From NCBI GenBank assembly GCA_001005265.1, contig CP011392.1, positions 310,001 through 374,000 of the forward strand: a stretch of DNA of 64,000 nt, given 5' to 3'. Below the pieces are notes generated by a model. The model worked only from the letters and a program-made list of their open reading frames with translations, searched no databases and was not told the origin of the DNA. Position 1 is the stretch's first letter. The number at the start of each line of letters is the position of its first letter. The translations under genes were made by a program, and so were the position numbers. Source of the DNA: Dehalogenimonas sp. WBC-2 (lineage in GTDB: Bacteria > Chloroflexota > Dehalococcoidia > Dehalococcoidales > Dehalococcoidaceae). Of the stretch, positions 8,824 to 17,448 are shown one piece after another.

Positions 8824-9615
8824 TCATACGAATACGATGACGTAGTAGTACACCGCGACCACGGCGAAGATAATACTGTCCATGCGATCCATGTAACCGC
8901 CGTGGCCGGGGATGGAATTGCCCGAGTCTTTAACGGCCATATTGCGTTTGAACAGAGATTCTATGAGGTCTCCCGCCTGGCCGATGGCGCTGGCCGCCAG
9001 ACCAAGCAGTCCCAGGGCGAAGTAGCTTGTGGGCAGGTCAAGAAGCGGTTTCAGGACGAGGGCGGTGATGACGGCAAATATCGCTCCGGCCGCTGCACCC
9101 TCCCAGCTCTTGCCCGGACTGATGGACGGGGCCATTTTATGCTTACCCGTAACCCGGCCAATGAGGTAGGCAAAAGAGTCTGAGGCGGCGGTGACACCAA
9201 TGGCGAAGATCACCCACTCCCGGCCGCCTTCCAGCCCCCTCAAGGCTACGATGAAGGATAATAACCAGCCGATATAGATGGCACCTGCCAGCGTCCATGC
9301 CCAGCGGATGAAAGCCTGGGAGCGGTCACCGGGTTTCAGGAGATATAAAAGAGACAGTACGGCGAATCCTGTCAGCAGCGGTTGCAGGCTGTTTTCAAAA
9401 TGCGGACTGATGATGAACAGCACCGTGGCGATGGTTCCAAGAACAATGAAAGGTTTGGCTTTGACCTGGGCGACAACATGGTTGAACTCACGGAGCGCCA
9501 TAACACCCCACCAGGCGACACCCACAGTGAGCCAGGGCAGAGGTTCATCGAACCATATTACCAGCAAAACCAGGAAGGCCAGGATGCAACCGGATATAAG
9601 GCGCTGTCTGAGCAT
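8824..9615 (-). CDS. cdsA: Phosphatidate cytidylyltransferase
   Basis: Integral membrane enzyme that makes CDP-diacylglycerol from phosphatidate and CTP for phospholipid synthesis. The 263-residue chain has about seven hydrophobic helices. The SPGKSWEG segment and the C-terminal signature (GDLIESLFKRNMAVKDSG, then PGHGGYMDRMDS) carry the acidic metal-binding residues of the family. Its start lies 3 bp after the uppS stop, so the two are probably translated together. Confidence 0.95.
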   Translation of the reverse strand: MLRQRLISGCILAFLVLLVIWFDEPLPWLTVGVAWWGVMALREFNHVVAQVKAKPFIVLGTIATVLFIISPHFENSLQPLLTGFAVLSLLYLLKPGDRSQAFIRWAWTLAGAIYIGWLLSFIVALRGLEGGREWVIFAIGVTAASDSFAYLIGRVTGKHKMAPSISPGKSWEGAAAGAIFAVITALVLKPLLDLPTSYFALGLLGLAASAIGQAGDLIESLFKRNMAVKDSGNSIPGHGGYMDRMDSIIFAVVAVYYYVIVFV

Positions 9616-9618
9616 CAG

Positions 9619-10329
9619 TTAAAGTCCCCCGAAGCGGCGCTGCCGCCGGGCGTAATCTGCCAGGGCTTTTTCTATCTCGGCGTGATTGAAGTCCGGCCAC
9701 AGCGTGTCGGTAAAATAAAGCTCCGAATAGGCTGATTGCCATAACAGGAAATTGGACAGCCTTTTCTCACCGCCGGTGCGTATCACCAGATCCACATCCG
9801 GCAGACCGGCGGTATTGAGAAAACCCTCAAAAGCTGCTTCATCAATCTTGCCGGGTTTAAGGCCACTCTCCATGGCTTTTTTTGCGGCATCAACAATTTC
9901 AGTGCGGCCACCGTAATCAAAGGCAAAGCTGGCCACGGCACCGGTATTGTTATGTGTCTGCTCCATGATGCGGGCTATGCCCAATCTCAATGAGATAGGT
10001 AGCCGGTCGAGGCGTCCCAGGTGCCGGATAACGATGTTCTCCCTATGTAATTCCTGGGCTGTTTGCTCTAACGCTTCAGCCAGCAGTTTTAAAAGGCCGC
10101 TGATCTCATCCTTGGGACGCTTCCAATTTTCGGTGGAGAAACTGAACAGGGTGACATGAGATACACCCATGGCAACCAGTTCACGTACGGCATTGCTGAC
10201 GTTATTAAGCCCGGCGCGGTGACCTTCCAAACGCGGCAGTCCACGGGCAACAGCCCAGCGGCCGTTACCGTCCATAATGACGGCAACGTGACGGGGCAGG
10301 GTTGGAGATGCTGCGGGGAGCTGACTCAT
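9619..10329 (-). CDS. uppS: Undecaprenyl (polyprenyl) diphosphate synthase
   Basis: Cis-prenyltransferase that extends farnesyl diphosphate with isopentenyl diphosphate to give the C55 lipid carrier for cell-envelope glycans. IMDGNGRWA near residue 18 is the diphosphate-binding loop with its catalytic Asp. FSTENWKRP and the C-terminal DLVIRTGGEKRLSNFLLWQ are also conserved. At 236 residues it is complete. It is the first gene of the minus-strand run and has its own predicted promoter upstream at 10341-10369. Confidence 0.95.
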   Translation of the reverse strand: MSQLPAASPTLPRHVAVIMDGNGRWAVARGLPRLEGHRAGLNNVSNAVRELVAMGVSHVTLFSFSTENWKRPKDEISGLLKLLAEALEQTAQELHRENIVIRHLGRLDRLPISLRLGIARIMEQTHNNTGAVASFAFDYGGRTEIVDAAKKAMESGLKPGKIDEAAFEGFLNTAGLPDVDLVIRTGGEKRLSNFLLWQSAYSELYFTDTLWPDFNHAEIEKALADYARRQRRFGGL

Positions 10330-10340
10330 ATTAAGAAGCT

Positions 10341-10369
10341 ATTTTAGGCCTATGTGGCGGTGGGGGCAA
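10341..10369 (-). promoter_or_regulatory. Predicted sigma-70 promoter of uppS-cdsA
   Basis: On the minus strand, TTGCCC (10369-10364) and TAAAAT (10346-10341) are separated by exactly 17 bases, about 12 bases before the uppS ATG at 10329. It is back to back with the rplU promoter, giving a divergent control region of under 100 bp. Confidence 0.6.
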
Positions 10370-10395
10370 GGGGAGACGGTTCTGAGTGCGGGTAC

Positions 10396-10424
10396 TTGCA
10401 GCGATTTGTTCATATTGGTATAAT
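10396..10424 (+). promoter_or_regulatory. Predicted sigma-70 promoter of rplU-rpmA-rpmE
   Basis: TTGCAG (10396-10401), a 17-base spacer and a perfect TATAAT (10419-10424). Transcription should begin near 10431. This matters for the choice of the rplU start: the only upstream in-frame ATG (10423) lies inside the -10 box and would not be transcribed. Confidence 0.75.
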
Positions 10425-10452
10425 GGCAAGTTGTTTTTTCTGGAGGTGTGCC

Positions 10453-10773
10453 ATTTACGCGATAGTTGAATCCGGTGGTAAACAGTATAAAGTTACCGAA
10501 GGTCAGGTTGTTGATGTCGATAAGCTCGACGTTGAGGTCGGCAGTACCGTGGAACTGGAACGGGTGCTTTTTTTCTCTGACGGTCAGACCAATTCCATCG
10601 GTAAGCCCCTGATTGAAGGCGCCAAAGTCGTAGCCAAGGCAGAAGGCAATGGCATGGGTGAAAAAGTACGCGGCTTGCGTTACAAGTCCAAGACTCGCGC
10701 CCATACCCGCACCGGCGGCCGACCCCTGTTCACCAGACTTAAGATTGAGAACATCATCACCCCCGCAAAGTAA
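10453..10773 (+). CDS. rplU: 50S ribosomal protein L21, apparent ATT start codon
   Basis: Structural protein of the large ribosomal subunit; 106 residues from the chosen start. The family begins MYAIVESGGKQYKV, and here that methionine position is an ATT (10453-10455). A strong ribosome site, TGGAGGTG, sits 6 bases before it. The only in-frame ATG upstream (10423) falls inside the -10 box, and no GTG or TTG is available in frame near the right place. An ATT start, as known for infC, is therefore the best reading. A base error for ATG is the alternative. First gene of an rplU-rpmA-rpmE run. Confidence 0.93.
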   Translation: MYAIVESGGKQYKVTEGQVVDVDKLDVEVGSTVELERVLFFSDGQTNSIGKPLIEGAKVVAKAEGNGMGEKVRGLRYKSKTRAHTRTGGRPLFTRLKIENIITPAK

Positions 10774-10788
10774 TAGAGGAGATTTCAC

Positions 10789-11043
10789 ATGGCTCATAAG
10801 AAAGGCGGCGGTTCAAGCCGCAACGGTAGAGATTCCAAGCCCAAGATGTTGGGCGTTAAGAGGTATGCCGGTCAGAAAGTGAACGCGGGCACCATTCTGG
10901 TACGTCAGCGCGGCACTCCAATTAAAGCCGGACTCAATGTTGGTATCGGGCGGGATCATACCCTGTTTGCTTTAGTTGACGGTGTAGTGGCCTTCCAGCC
11001 TACAAGTGATAACAGGAGGATGGCCAGCGTCAAAACTGGTTAG
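10789..11043 (+). CDS. rpmA: 50S ribosomal protein L27
   Basis: 84-residue large-subunit protein near the peptidyl-transferase centre. The sequence opens [16 protein letters not shown], typical of L27 without the N-terminal extension cleaved in Firmicutes. A clear ribosome site (AGAGGAG) precedes the ATG. It lies 15 bp after rplU, and the L21-L27 pairing is nearly universal in bacteria. Confidence 0.98.
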   Translation: MAHKKGGGSSRNGRDSKPKMLGVKRYAGQKVNAGTILVRQRGTPIKAGLNVGIGRDHTLFALVDGVVAFQPTSDNRRMASVKTG

Positions 11044-11050
11044 CTGAATT

Positions 11051-11263
11051 ATGAAAGAAAAACTTCATCCCAAATTTTTTCCTGAGGCCAAAGTGACCTG
11101 TTCTTGCGGCAATATTTTTCTGCTGGGTTCCACCAAACCGGAGATTAAGGTTGAGTTGTGCAATAAATGCCATCCCTTCTACACCGGTGAGCGGCGTATG
11201 GTGGATACCGCCGGCAGAGTTGATCGCTTTAAACAGCGCTACAGCATCAAAGAACAAAAATAG
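11051..11263 (+). CDS. rpmE: 50S ribosomal protein L31, zinc-binding form
   Basis: 70-residue large-subunit protein. It keeps the zinc ligands of the C+ form: CSCG near residue 15 and CNKC near 36, followed by HPFYTGERR. It is the last gene of the rplU-rpmA-rpmE run, 7 bp after rpmA, and a strong terminator follows at 11281. Confidence 0.97.
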   Translation: MKEKLHPKFFPEAKVTCSCGNIFLLGSTKPEIKVELCNKCHPFYTGERRMVDTAGRVDRFKQRYSIKEQK

Positions 11264-11280
11264 TCTTATCAGTGCTTTAA

Positions 11281-11310
11281 AAAAGGGCGGTTTTCAACCG
11301 CCCTTTTTTG
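11281..11310 (+). terminator. Rho-independent terminator after rpmE
   Basis: A 12-bp stem (AAAAGGGCGGTT with AACCGCCCTTTT), a 3-base loop and a run of T. It closes the ribosomal protein operon. Confidence 0.9.
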
Positions 11311-11413
11311 GTTTATTGCGGCGGCGGCGCTATATGTGTAAAGATAGCATGAAGTACAGCCAGGTGCTGATCGGTAGCCTTATTTAGAAAAATTAAGGAT
11401 TCAGGACACAAAG

Positions 11414-12376
11414 ATGCCACAAAAATTTTACTACGGCGGCCAGGCGATCATTGAAGGGGTCATGATCCGCGGCCAAAAATCATTAGTCACCGCTGTCCGC
11501 CGACCTAAAGGTGATATTGCTGTTGAGGCCAAACCGCTGCCAAAGATCTATACCGGCAAGTTACGGCAACTGCCCTTTCTCCGCGGGGTCGTTGTGCTTC
11601 TTGAGGCTATGCTGTTGGGGGTTCAGGCACTTATGAGTTCGGCTGATGTGGCTATGGAAGAGGAAACAGAAGAAATCTCGCCCTGGGTGATGTGGGGCAT
11701 GGTCGGCTTTTCGCTGGTCGTTTCGGTAGCTATTTTCTTTCTGACGCCGCTTTTCCTGACTCGTATCTTTGACCAATGGCTGGAATCAGCAGTTCTTTTT
11801 AATATTGTTGAAGGAATCATTCGGTTGGTGCTTTTTGTGGCCTATTTAAAACTTATCGGCCGGATGCCGGATATCCGTCGCGTTTTCGCCTACCACGGCG
11901 CGGAGCACCAGACGATCAATGCCTATGAACATGGCGTCAAACTGGAACCTCTGTCTGTCCGTGAGTTTTCCACCGCCCACACCCGCTGCGGAACCAGTTT
12001 TTTACTGGTGGTGATGGTTATTGCTATCGCTGTTTTCAGTTTATTGGGCAAACCGGTGCTGTGGTTAATGGTGGCCTCACGCATCCTGTTGCTGCCGCTA
12101 ATCGCCGGTATCAGTTATGAATTTACCCGTTATGCTGCCGGGCATGGTGATAACGCACTGGTCAGGGTGATGACCAAGCCGGGTATGTGGTTACAGAGGA
12201 TGACTACCCGCCAGCCGGAGCTGGCGCAACTGGAGGTAGGCATCGCTGCTCTTAAAAGGGCGCTGGTGGACGATCATCCCGAGATGCAGGACGAACTTTA
12301 TCCGGTGTCCGCCGCTACTGAGGCGGATGTTACGTCTGTTGCTGAACTGAACGCTGAACCCGAAGCCCTGACCTGA
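11414..12376 (+). CDS. DUF1385 (YqhQ-like) membrane protein
   Basis: A 320-residue integral membrane protein. The N-terminal GGQAIIEGVMIRG and the central YHGAEHQTINAYE are signatures of DUF1385. Four or five hydrophobic helices lie at about residues 92-120, 130-150, 195-225 and 215-240. The biochemical role of the family is not established. The ATG at 11414 is preceded by AGGATTCAGGA, a weak ribosome site. It sits alone between the rpmE terminator and the pdxS promoter. Confidence 0.88.
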   Translation: MPQKFYYGGQAIIEGVMIRGQKSLVTAVRRPKGDIAVEAKPLPKIYTGKLRQLPFLRGVVVLLEAMLLGVQALMSSADVAMEEETEEISPWVMWGMVGFSLVVSVAIFFLTPLFLTRIFDQWLESAVLFNIVEGIIRLVLFVAYLKLIGRMPDIRRVFAYHGAEHQTINAYEHGVKLEPLSVREFSTAHTRCGTSFLLVVMVIAIAVFSLLGKPVLWLMVASRILLLPLIAGISYEFTRYAAGHGDNALVRVMTKPGMWLQRMTTRQPELAQLEVGIAALKRALVDDHPEMQDELYPVSAATEADVTSVAELNAEPEALT

Positions 12377-12402
12377 TCCAAGGCTGTCGATGTTTCAGCG
12401 TG

Positions 12403-12431
12403 TTGTCATTGATGGTACTAAATTGTAGAAT
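12403..12431 (+). promoter_or_regulatory. Predicted promoter of pdxS
   Basis: TTGTCA (12403-12408) and TAGAAT (12426-12431) are separated by exactly 17 bases, 35 bp before the pdxS ATG. Confidence 0.55.
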
Positions 12432-12466
12432 TACAGTTCACCGAATTTCAAAGAAGGATCACTATT

Positions 12467-13360
12467 ATGGAGAACCAATCTATTACCGGCACCTTTAAAG
12501 TCAAGAGCGGTCTGGCGCAGATGCTTAAAGGCGGTGTTATCATGGATGTTACCACCGCTGATCAGGCCAGAATAGCTGAAGATGCCGGCGCCTGTGCCGT
12601 CATGGCGCTGGAACGTGTGCCGTCAGATATCCGGGCTGCCGGCGGCGTGGCCCGGATGGCTGACCCCACCGTTATTAAAGCCATCATGGCGGCGGTTACT
12701 ATTCCGGTTATGGCCAAATGCCGTATCGGGCATTTTGTGGAAGCCCGGGTGCTTGAAGCCATGGGGGTGGACTTTATTGATGAATCTGAAGTGCTGACGC
12801 CCGCTGATGAAGCCTATCATGTCTGGAAACAGGATTTTAAAGTGCCTTTTGTCTGCGGCTGCCGTGACCTGGGTGAAGCGTTACGGCGTATCGGTGAGGG
12901 TGCCGCCATGATCCGTACCAAAGGTGAAGCTGGTACCGGTAATGTGGTTGAAGCAGTCCGGCACATGAGAAGTGTCCAAAACGGTATCCGCCGTGTGGTT
13001 TCTGCCCCGCCGGAAGAATTGATGGCTATCGCCAAGGAGTTTAATGCTCCTTTTGAATTAATTCTTGAGATCCACAAGAGCGGCAAACTGCCGGTGGTCA
13101 ACTTTGCCGCTGGCGGCATCGCCACACCCGCTGACGCAGCGCTGATGATGCAGCTTGGGGCTGAGGGGGTTTTTGTTGGCTCCGGCATCTTCAAGTCCAG
13201 TGACCCGGAGTCTATGGCCAAGGCTATTGTTAAAGCAACCACCCACTATCAGGACCCGTCTATTATCGCCGAAGTCTCAGAAAAACTGGGTGAGGCAATG
13301 CCCGGCCTTGAGATTGGCAAGATCGACCCGGCGCAATTATTAGCCAGGCGCGGCTGGTAA
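12467..13360 (+). CDS. pdxS: Pyridoxal 5'-phosphate synthase, synthase subunit
   Basis: Makes PLP from ribose 5-phosphate, glyceraldehyde 3-phosphate and ammonia. The ammonia normally comes from the glutaminase PdxT, which is not in this window. The 297-residue TIM barrel has the conserved [19 protein letters not shown] with the catalytic lysine in the early strands, the [16 protein letters not shown] segment, and the phosphate-binding [16 protein letters not shown] loop. It is followed by a large hairpin at 13390 and then purL. Confidence 0.97.
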   Translation: MENQSITGTFKVKSGLAQMLKGGVIMDVTTADQARIAEDAGACAVMALERVPSDIRAAGGVARMADPTVIKAIMAAVTIPVMAKCRIGHFVEARVLEAMGVDFIDESEVLTPADEAYHVWKQDFKVPFVCGCRDLGEALRRIGEGAAMIRTKGEAGTGNVVEAVRHMRSVQNGIRRVVSAPPEELMAIAKEFNAPFELILEIHKSGKLPVVNFAAGGIATPADAALMMQLGAEGVFVGSGIFKSSDPESMAKAIVKATTHYQDPSIIAEVSEKLGEAMPGLEIGKIDPAQLLARRGW

Positions 13361-13389
13361 AAAACTCCTTTTAGTCCAGAAAATAGTCA

Positions 13390-13422
13390 GGTGAGGGAGC
13401 GCATTTTGTTGGCTCCCTCACC
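13390..13422 (+). repeat. 11-bp inverted repeat between pdxS and purL
   Basis: The arms GGTGAGGGAGC (13390-13400) and GCTCCCTCACC (13412-13422) are perfectly complementary with an 11-base loop. There is no T-run, only CGATTTTA, so this is either a weak terminator for pdxS or a control site for purL, whose -35 box overlaps the right arm. Confidence 0.6.
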
Positions 13423-13438
13423 CGATTTTAGATATAAT
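13409..13438 (+). promoter_or_regulatory. Possible promoter of purL-purQ, very close to the start codon
   Basis: TTGGCT (13409-13414), an 18-base spacer and TATAAT (13433-13438). Only 8 bases separate the -10 box from the purL TTG, so the transcript would be nearly leaderless. Confidence 0.45.
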
Positions 13439-13446
13439 GAGGCATC

Positions 13447-16293
13447 TTGATTTACCGCATTGACGTCTCACCATCAGCCGGCATCCCTGACCGCCGCGGT
13501 GCGGCTCTTTTAAAGGATATTGCCGAACTGAATCTTAGCGGTGTCATTTCGGCCCGTGTCATTGATGTATACTGGGTAAACAGCGATATCGACCGAAAAT
13601 CGGTTGAACTGCTCGCTAAAGAACTCCTGTCTGATCCGGTGACCGAGACCTTTATCATTGATGAACCGATTGAGCAGATGGCCACTGGCAGGGTGGTACT
13701 CGTCGCCCCCAACGCCGGGGTTACCGATCCGGTTGAAGAAACGATCCTCAAAGCGGCGGTGGATCTTGGTATCAAACTCCAAGGAGCCCGTACAGGGAAA
13801 CTCTATCTTCTTGGCGGCGATCTGAATGCCGAAACACTTTCATTAATCACAAACCGTTTGCTCTTGAATCCAATTGTGCAGCACGCCGTAACACCACAAT
13901 CTGTTATTTTTGCTGAAAATCCGGTCTATTATTTCAAACTCCGTGAAATTGACCTGCCGTCAGATGATAATGGTTTATGTGACCTAGGGCGGGCCTTTTG
14001 CCTGTCGCCTGCTGAAGTCCGCTCCGCTGCCGCCTATTACAATAAAATAGGACGTAAGCCGACCGATGTCGAACTGGAAACTCTGGCCCAGTCCTGGAGT
14101 GAGCATTGCGTCCATAAGACGTTCAAAGCCAAATATGACTTCGACGGTGAAATCATCGATAACCTGTTGAAATCAACCATTGCCAGGGCTACCAGGCAAC
14201 TTGATAAACCGTGGTGCCTGAGCGTTTTTGTGGACAATTCCGGTGTCATTGATTTTGATGGTGAAAACGCTGTCTGTTTCAAGGTGGAGACCCACAATCA
14301 TCCCTCAGCAGTTGAGCCTTACGGCGGGGCCGCCACCGGCTTAGGCGGTGTCATCCGCGATGTGCTGGGTACCGGGCTTGCCGCCCGGCCAATTTTCAAT
14401 ACCGATGTGTTCTGTTTTGGCGAACCGGATATGCCTTATGAGGCGCTACCGCCCGGGGTGCTTCACCCCCGCCGCGTCTTCAAGGGTGTTCGTGCCGGGG
14501 TGGCAGATTACGGTAACCGCATGGGTATTCCGACGGTTAATGGTGCCGTACTTTTTGATGAGCGCTACACCGGCAACCCGCTGGTCTACTGCGGTACTGC
14601 CGGAATAATGCCGGTCTGGGCAGCCAAACCCGGCCAGCAGTCGCCGGGTGATGTGGTGGTGCTTATGGGCGGGCGAACCGGCCGTGACGGCATTCACGGC
14701 GTTACCTTTTCCTCTGAGGCCTTGTCAGAAAAGAGCAATGAACAATCTTTCTCATCAGTGCAGATAGGTAACCCCATCGTCGAGAAGCGTATGACAGAAG
14801 CAATTCTGAAGGCCCGTGACGAGAAACTGATTGCCCGTATCACCGATGTCGGCGGCGGCGGCTTATCTTCTGCTGTCGGCGAAATGGGTGCGGACACCGG
14901 CGTCAAGGTTTGGCTTGACCGGGTACCATTGAAATACTCCGGCCTGTCCTATGCCGAGATTTGGATATCTGAGTCTCAGGAACGCATGGTGCTGGCAGTG
15001 TCGCCGAAAAAGATCAACCGTCTGATGGAGATTTGCCGTGATGAAGGCGTTGAAGCCACTGTTATCGGCGAATTTACCGGTGACGAGAAGTTGACTCTCT
15101 ATTACAATGACAATCTGGTTTGTGACCTTGATATGGCATTCCTCCACGGCGGGCTGCCGCAACTAGAGCTCAAAGCCAGCTACAAACCAGCGGCACATCC
15201 TGAACCGGCCTTCCCCTGTCCAGCGCGCCTTGATGATGATCTGCTGGCGCTGTTAGGCCGGTGGAACACCTGCTCCAAGGAATGGGTTATCCGGCAGTAT
15301 GACCATGAGATCCAGGGTTCCAGTGTAGTTAAACCACTGGTCGGACGCAATTCCGACGGCCCGGGCGACGCCGCCATCGTCCGGCCGGTGCTGGATTCAA
15401 AACGGGGTGTGGTCGTCAGTTGCGGCATCAATCCGGCGTATGCTGATGTGGACGCATACAATATGGCGGCTTCAGCTATCGACGAGGCGATTCGGAATGT
15501 TATCGCCGTCGGCGGTTCACTTGACCGCCTGGCTCTGCTCGATAATTTTTGCTGGGGCTCGACCAAGGATGAAACTGCGCTCGGCGCGCTCGTCCGGGCC
15601 GCTCAGGCTTGTGCCGACTTGTCACTGGCCTATGAGACGCCTTTTATCTCGGGCAAGGATTCTCTCAATAACCAGTTTCGCGTCGGAGACAAAACCGTTT
15701 CCATCCCTCATACACTGCTGATATCGGCTATTAGCGTCATGGCCGATACATCCAAAGCGGTAAGCATGGATTTTAAACTTCCGGGGAATCTCATATATGT
15801 CATCGGCCAGACCAAAGAGGAACTTGGCGGCTCGGCTTATTATGCTTCTAAAGGATTCATCGGCAATGCGGCGCCGGGGGTCGATGCTGCGACGGCGAAA
15901 TTGAGCTACCAGCACCTTTCAGCCGCCACTGAAAAACGGTTGGTGCGTTCCTGTCATGACCTGTCCGAGGGCGGTCTGGGAGTAGCACTTGCTGAAATGG
16001 CTTTTGCCGGCGGATACGGCGCTGAGGTTCAATTGTCGAAGGTCCTTAGAGATTATGGTGTCGACCGGAATGATTCTGTCCTGTTCTCCGAATCCAACTC
16101 GCGTTTCCTGGTTGAAGTAACTACCGATAATCAGAATGAGTTTGAACAGGTGATGGGGTTCTCCTCTTGCTCTCTCATCGGCATCGTTTCGCAGGATGAC
16201 CGACTGGTTATCAAGGGTATTGAAGGTGAAGTCATTGTTGATAAACCGATAACTGAGCTTAAAGATGCCTGGCAGAGGCCGTTGAAATGGTAA
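13447..16293 (+). CDS. purL: Phosphoribosylformylglycinamidine synthase, PurS-PurL form
   Basis: Fourth step of de novo purine synthesis: FGAR to FGAM, using ATP and ammonia passed from PurQ. The 948-residue chain begins with a PurS-like domain (about residues 1-165) fused to the synthetase. Conserved segments include QSWSEHCVHKTF, FKVETHNHPSAVEPYGGAATG and GGRTGRDGIHG. The TTG at 13447 is the only usable start, because an in-frame stop lies three codons upstream. A weak TGAGG lies 4 bases before it. The last bases overlap purQ. Confidence 0.95.
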   Translation: MIYRIDVSPSAGIPDRRGAALLKDIAELNLSGVISARVIDVYWVNSDIDRKSVELLAKELLSDPVTETFIIDEPIEQMATGRVVLVAPNAGVTDPVEETILKAAVDLGIKLQGARTGKLYLLGGDLNAETLSLITNRLLLNPIVQHAVTPQSVIFAENPVYYFKLREIDLPSDDNGLCDLGRAFCLSPAEVRSAAAYYNKIGRKPTDVELETLAQSWSEHCVHKTFKAKYDFDGEIIDNLLKSTIARATRQLDKPWCLSVFVDNSGVIDFDGENAVCFKVETHNHPSAVEPYGGAATGLGGVIRDVLGTGLAARPIFNTDVFCFGEPDMPYEALPPGVLHPRRVFKGVRAGVADYGNRMGIPTVNGAVLFDERYTGNPLVYCGTAGIMPVWAAKPGQQSPGDVVVLMGGRTGRDGIHGVTFSSEALSEKSNEQSFSSVQIGNPIVEKRMTEAILKARDEKLIARITDVGGGGLSSAVGEMGADTGVKVWLDRVPLKYSGLSYAEIWISESQERMVLAVSPKKINRLMEICRDEGVEATVIGEFTGDEKLTLYYNDNLVCDLDMAFLHGGLPQLELKASYKPAAHPEPAFPCPARLDDDLLALLGRWNTCSKEWVIRQYDHEIQGSSVVKPLVGRNSDGPGDAAIVRPVLDSKRGVVVSCGINPAYADVDAYNMAASAIDEAIRNVIAVGGSLDRLALLDNFCWGSTKDETALGALVRAAQACADLSLAYETPFISGKDSLNNQFRVGDKTVSIPHTLLISAISVMADTSKAVSMDFKLPGNLIYVIGQTKEELGGSAYYASKGFIGNAAPGVDAATAKLSYQHLSAATEKRLVRSCHDLSEGGLGVALAEMAFAGGYGAEVQLSKVLRDYGVDRNDSVLFSESNSRFLVEVTTDNQNEFEQVMGFSSCSLIGIVSQDDRLVIKGIEGEVIVDKPITELKDAWQRPLKW

Positions 16294-17060
16294 CAGAGAT
16301 CAAAGTCATGGTGCTCCGGGCGCCAGGTACCAACGCCGACAGGGAGTTGGCCTTTGCCTTCAATCTGGCTGGCGGGCGGTCGCGCCTGACCCATATCAAC
16401 GAACTTATATCCGGGACTGAAAAACTCTGTAATTATCAGATCCTGGCTTTGCCAGGCGGCTTTTCTTACGGCGACGATCTGGGTGCCGGCAAGGTGCAGG
16501 CCAACGAAATGAGGCGGCAGATATTCGACGAGCTGTCGTCTTTCATCCAGCGCGGTGGTTTGATCATCGGCATCTGCAACGGTTTCCAGGCGCTGATCAA
16601 AACCGGGGTCTTACCCGGTCCGCCGGACCATTCTTTGCCTCATGTTACCCTGACCAACAACGACTCCGGACGCTTCGAGTGCCGCTGGGTAAAACTGACC
16701 GCTGAACATTCGAACCATTGCGTCTGGACTGAGGGTATAGAGCAACTCGATGTGCCGGTAGCTCACGGAGAAGGCAAGATTATCGCCGCGCCGGAAATGC
16801 TATCGCGTCTGCGTCCCGTGTTTTACTATGCCGATGCTTTCGGGAACTCTACCGCCGATTATCCGGCAAACCCCAACGGTTCGATGAACAATATAGCGGG
16901 TCTGACCGATAATACCGGACGGGTTTTTGCTCTGATGCCTCACCCCGAACGCTTCATCCGCGCTTCACAGCATCCCAAATGGACGCGCCAGACAGTTGAA
17001 GAACCGGGTGGAGGATTAAAGATCTTCAGGAACGGGATCAAGGCAGCGCAGGGCACCTAA
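16287..17060 (+). CDS. purQ: FGAM synthase glutaminase subunit
   Basis: Class I glutamine amidotransferase that supplies ammonia to PurL. The nucleophilic cysteine is in GICNGFQALI (about residue 94), and the His/Glu of the triad are in the C-terminal PHPERF. At 257 residues it is slightly longer than the short PurQ that pairs with small PurL. The ATG overlaps the 3' end of purL, which implies translational coupling. Confidence 0.96.
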   Translation: MVTEIKVMVLRAPGTNADRELAFAFNLAGGRSRLTHINELISGTEKLCNYQILALPGGFSYGDDLGAGKVQANEMRRQIFDELSSFIQRGGLIIGICNGFQALIKTGVLPGPPDHSLPHVTLTNNDSGRFECRWVKLTAEHSNHCVWTEGIEQLDVPVAHGEGKIIAAPEMLSRLRPVFYYADAFGNSTADYPANPNGSMNNIAGLTDNTGRVFALMPHPERFIRASQHPKWTRQTVEEPGGGLKIFRNGIKAAQGT

Positions 17061-17077
17061 GCCACCGGTTAACCCGT

Positions 17078-17425
17078 TTACCGGAACTCATCCTGAGACA
17101 TAAGAGTCAGCACCAAGGCCGGTACCCCCAACGGAAGGAACGAGGCCGCCGCCGCAATTGACCCTATTAACGCCCACCGCCACGGTTTTCGTCTGATGAT
17201 GCATAACCCGCCGACAATGGCGATTATGGCGATTATCAACGCCGGAAGCGACAGTCCGAATATAATGCTGGGCACGAACGGCGGAATATCACCTTTACCG
17301 AAGCCGCTGCCCTCAGTGCCGAAACCGATCCAATAGTTGAGGATACCAAATCCACCGAGGACTCCTGATAGTATCGACAGGATACCACCGATGAGGGGTC
17401 TGTTTGTTTTTTTATTAGATGTCAT
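17078..17425 (-). CDS. Small membrane protein, DUF4190-like
   Basis: 115 residues with three predicted transmembrane helices (about 10-32, 48-75 and 85-108) and short hydrophilic ends. The Gly/Ile-rich pattern and size are like DUF4190-type proteins of unknown function. It lies 23 bp after the peptide-binding lipoprotein gene upstream on the same strand and could share its transcript. No functional residues can be named. Confidence 0.55.
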   Translation of the reverse strand: MTSNKKTNRPLIGGILSILSGVLGGFGILNYWIGFGTEGSGFGKGDIPPFVPSIIFGLSLPALIIAIIAIVGGLCIIRRKPWRWALIGSIAAAASFLPLGVPALVLTLMSQDEFR

Positions 17426-17448
17426 TAGTAAATTCCCATCTACATGGG

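Noticed and set aside
10423-10773. rplU starting at the in-frame ATG at 10423
   Set aside because: That ATG is part of the TATAAT box, so it would not be in the transcript, and it adds ten residues foreign to L21.
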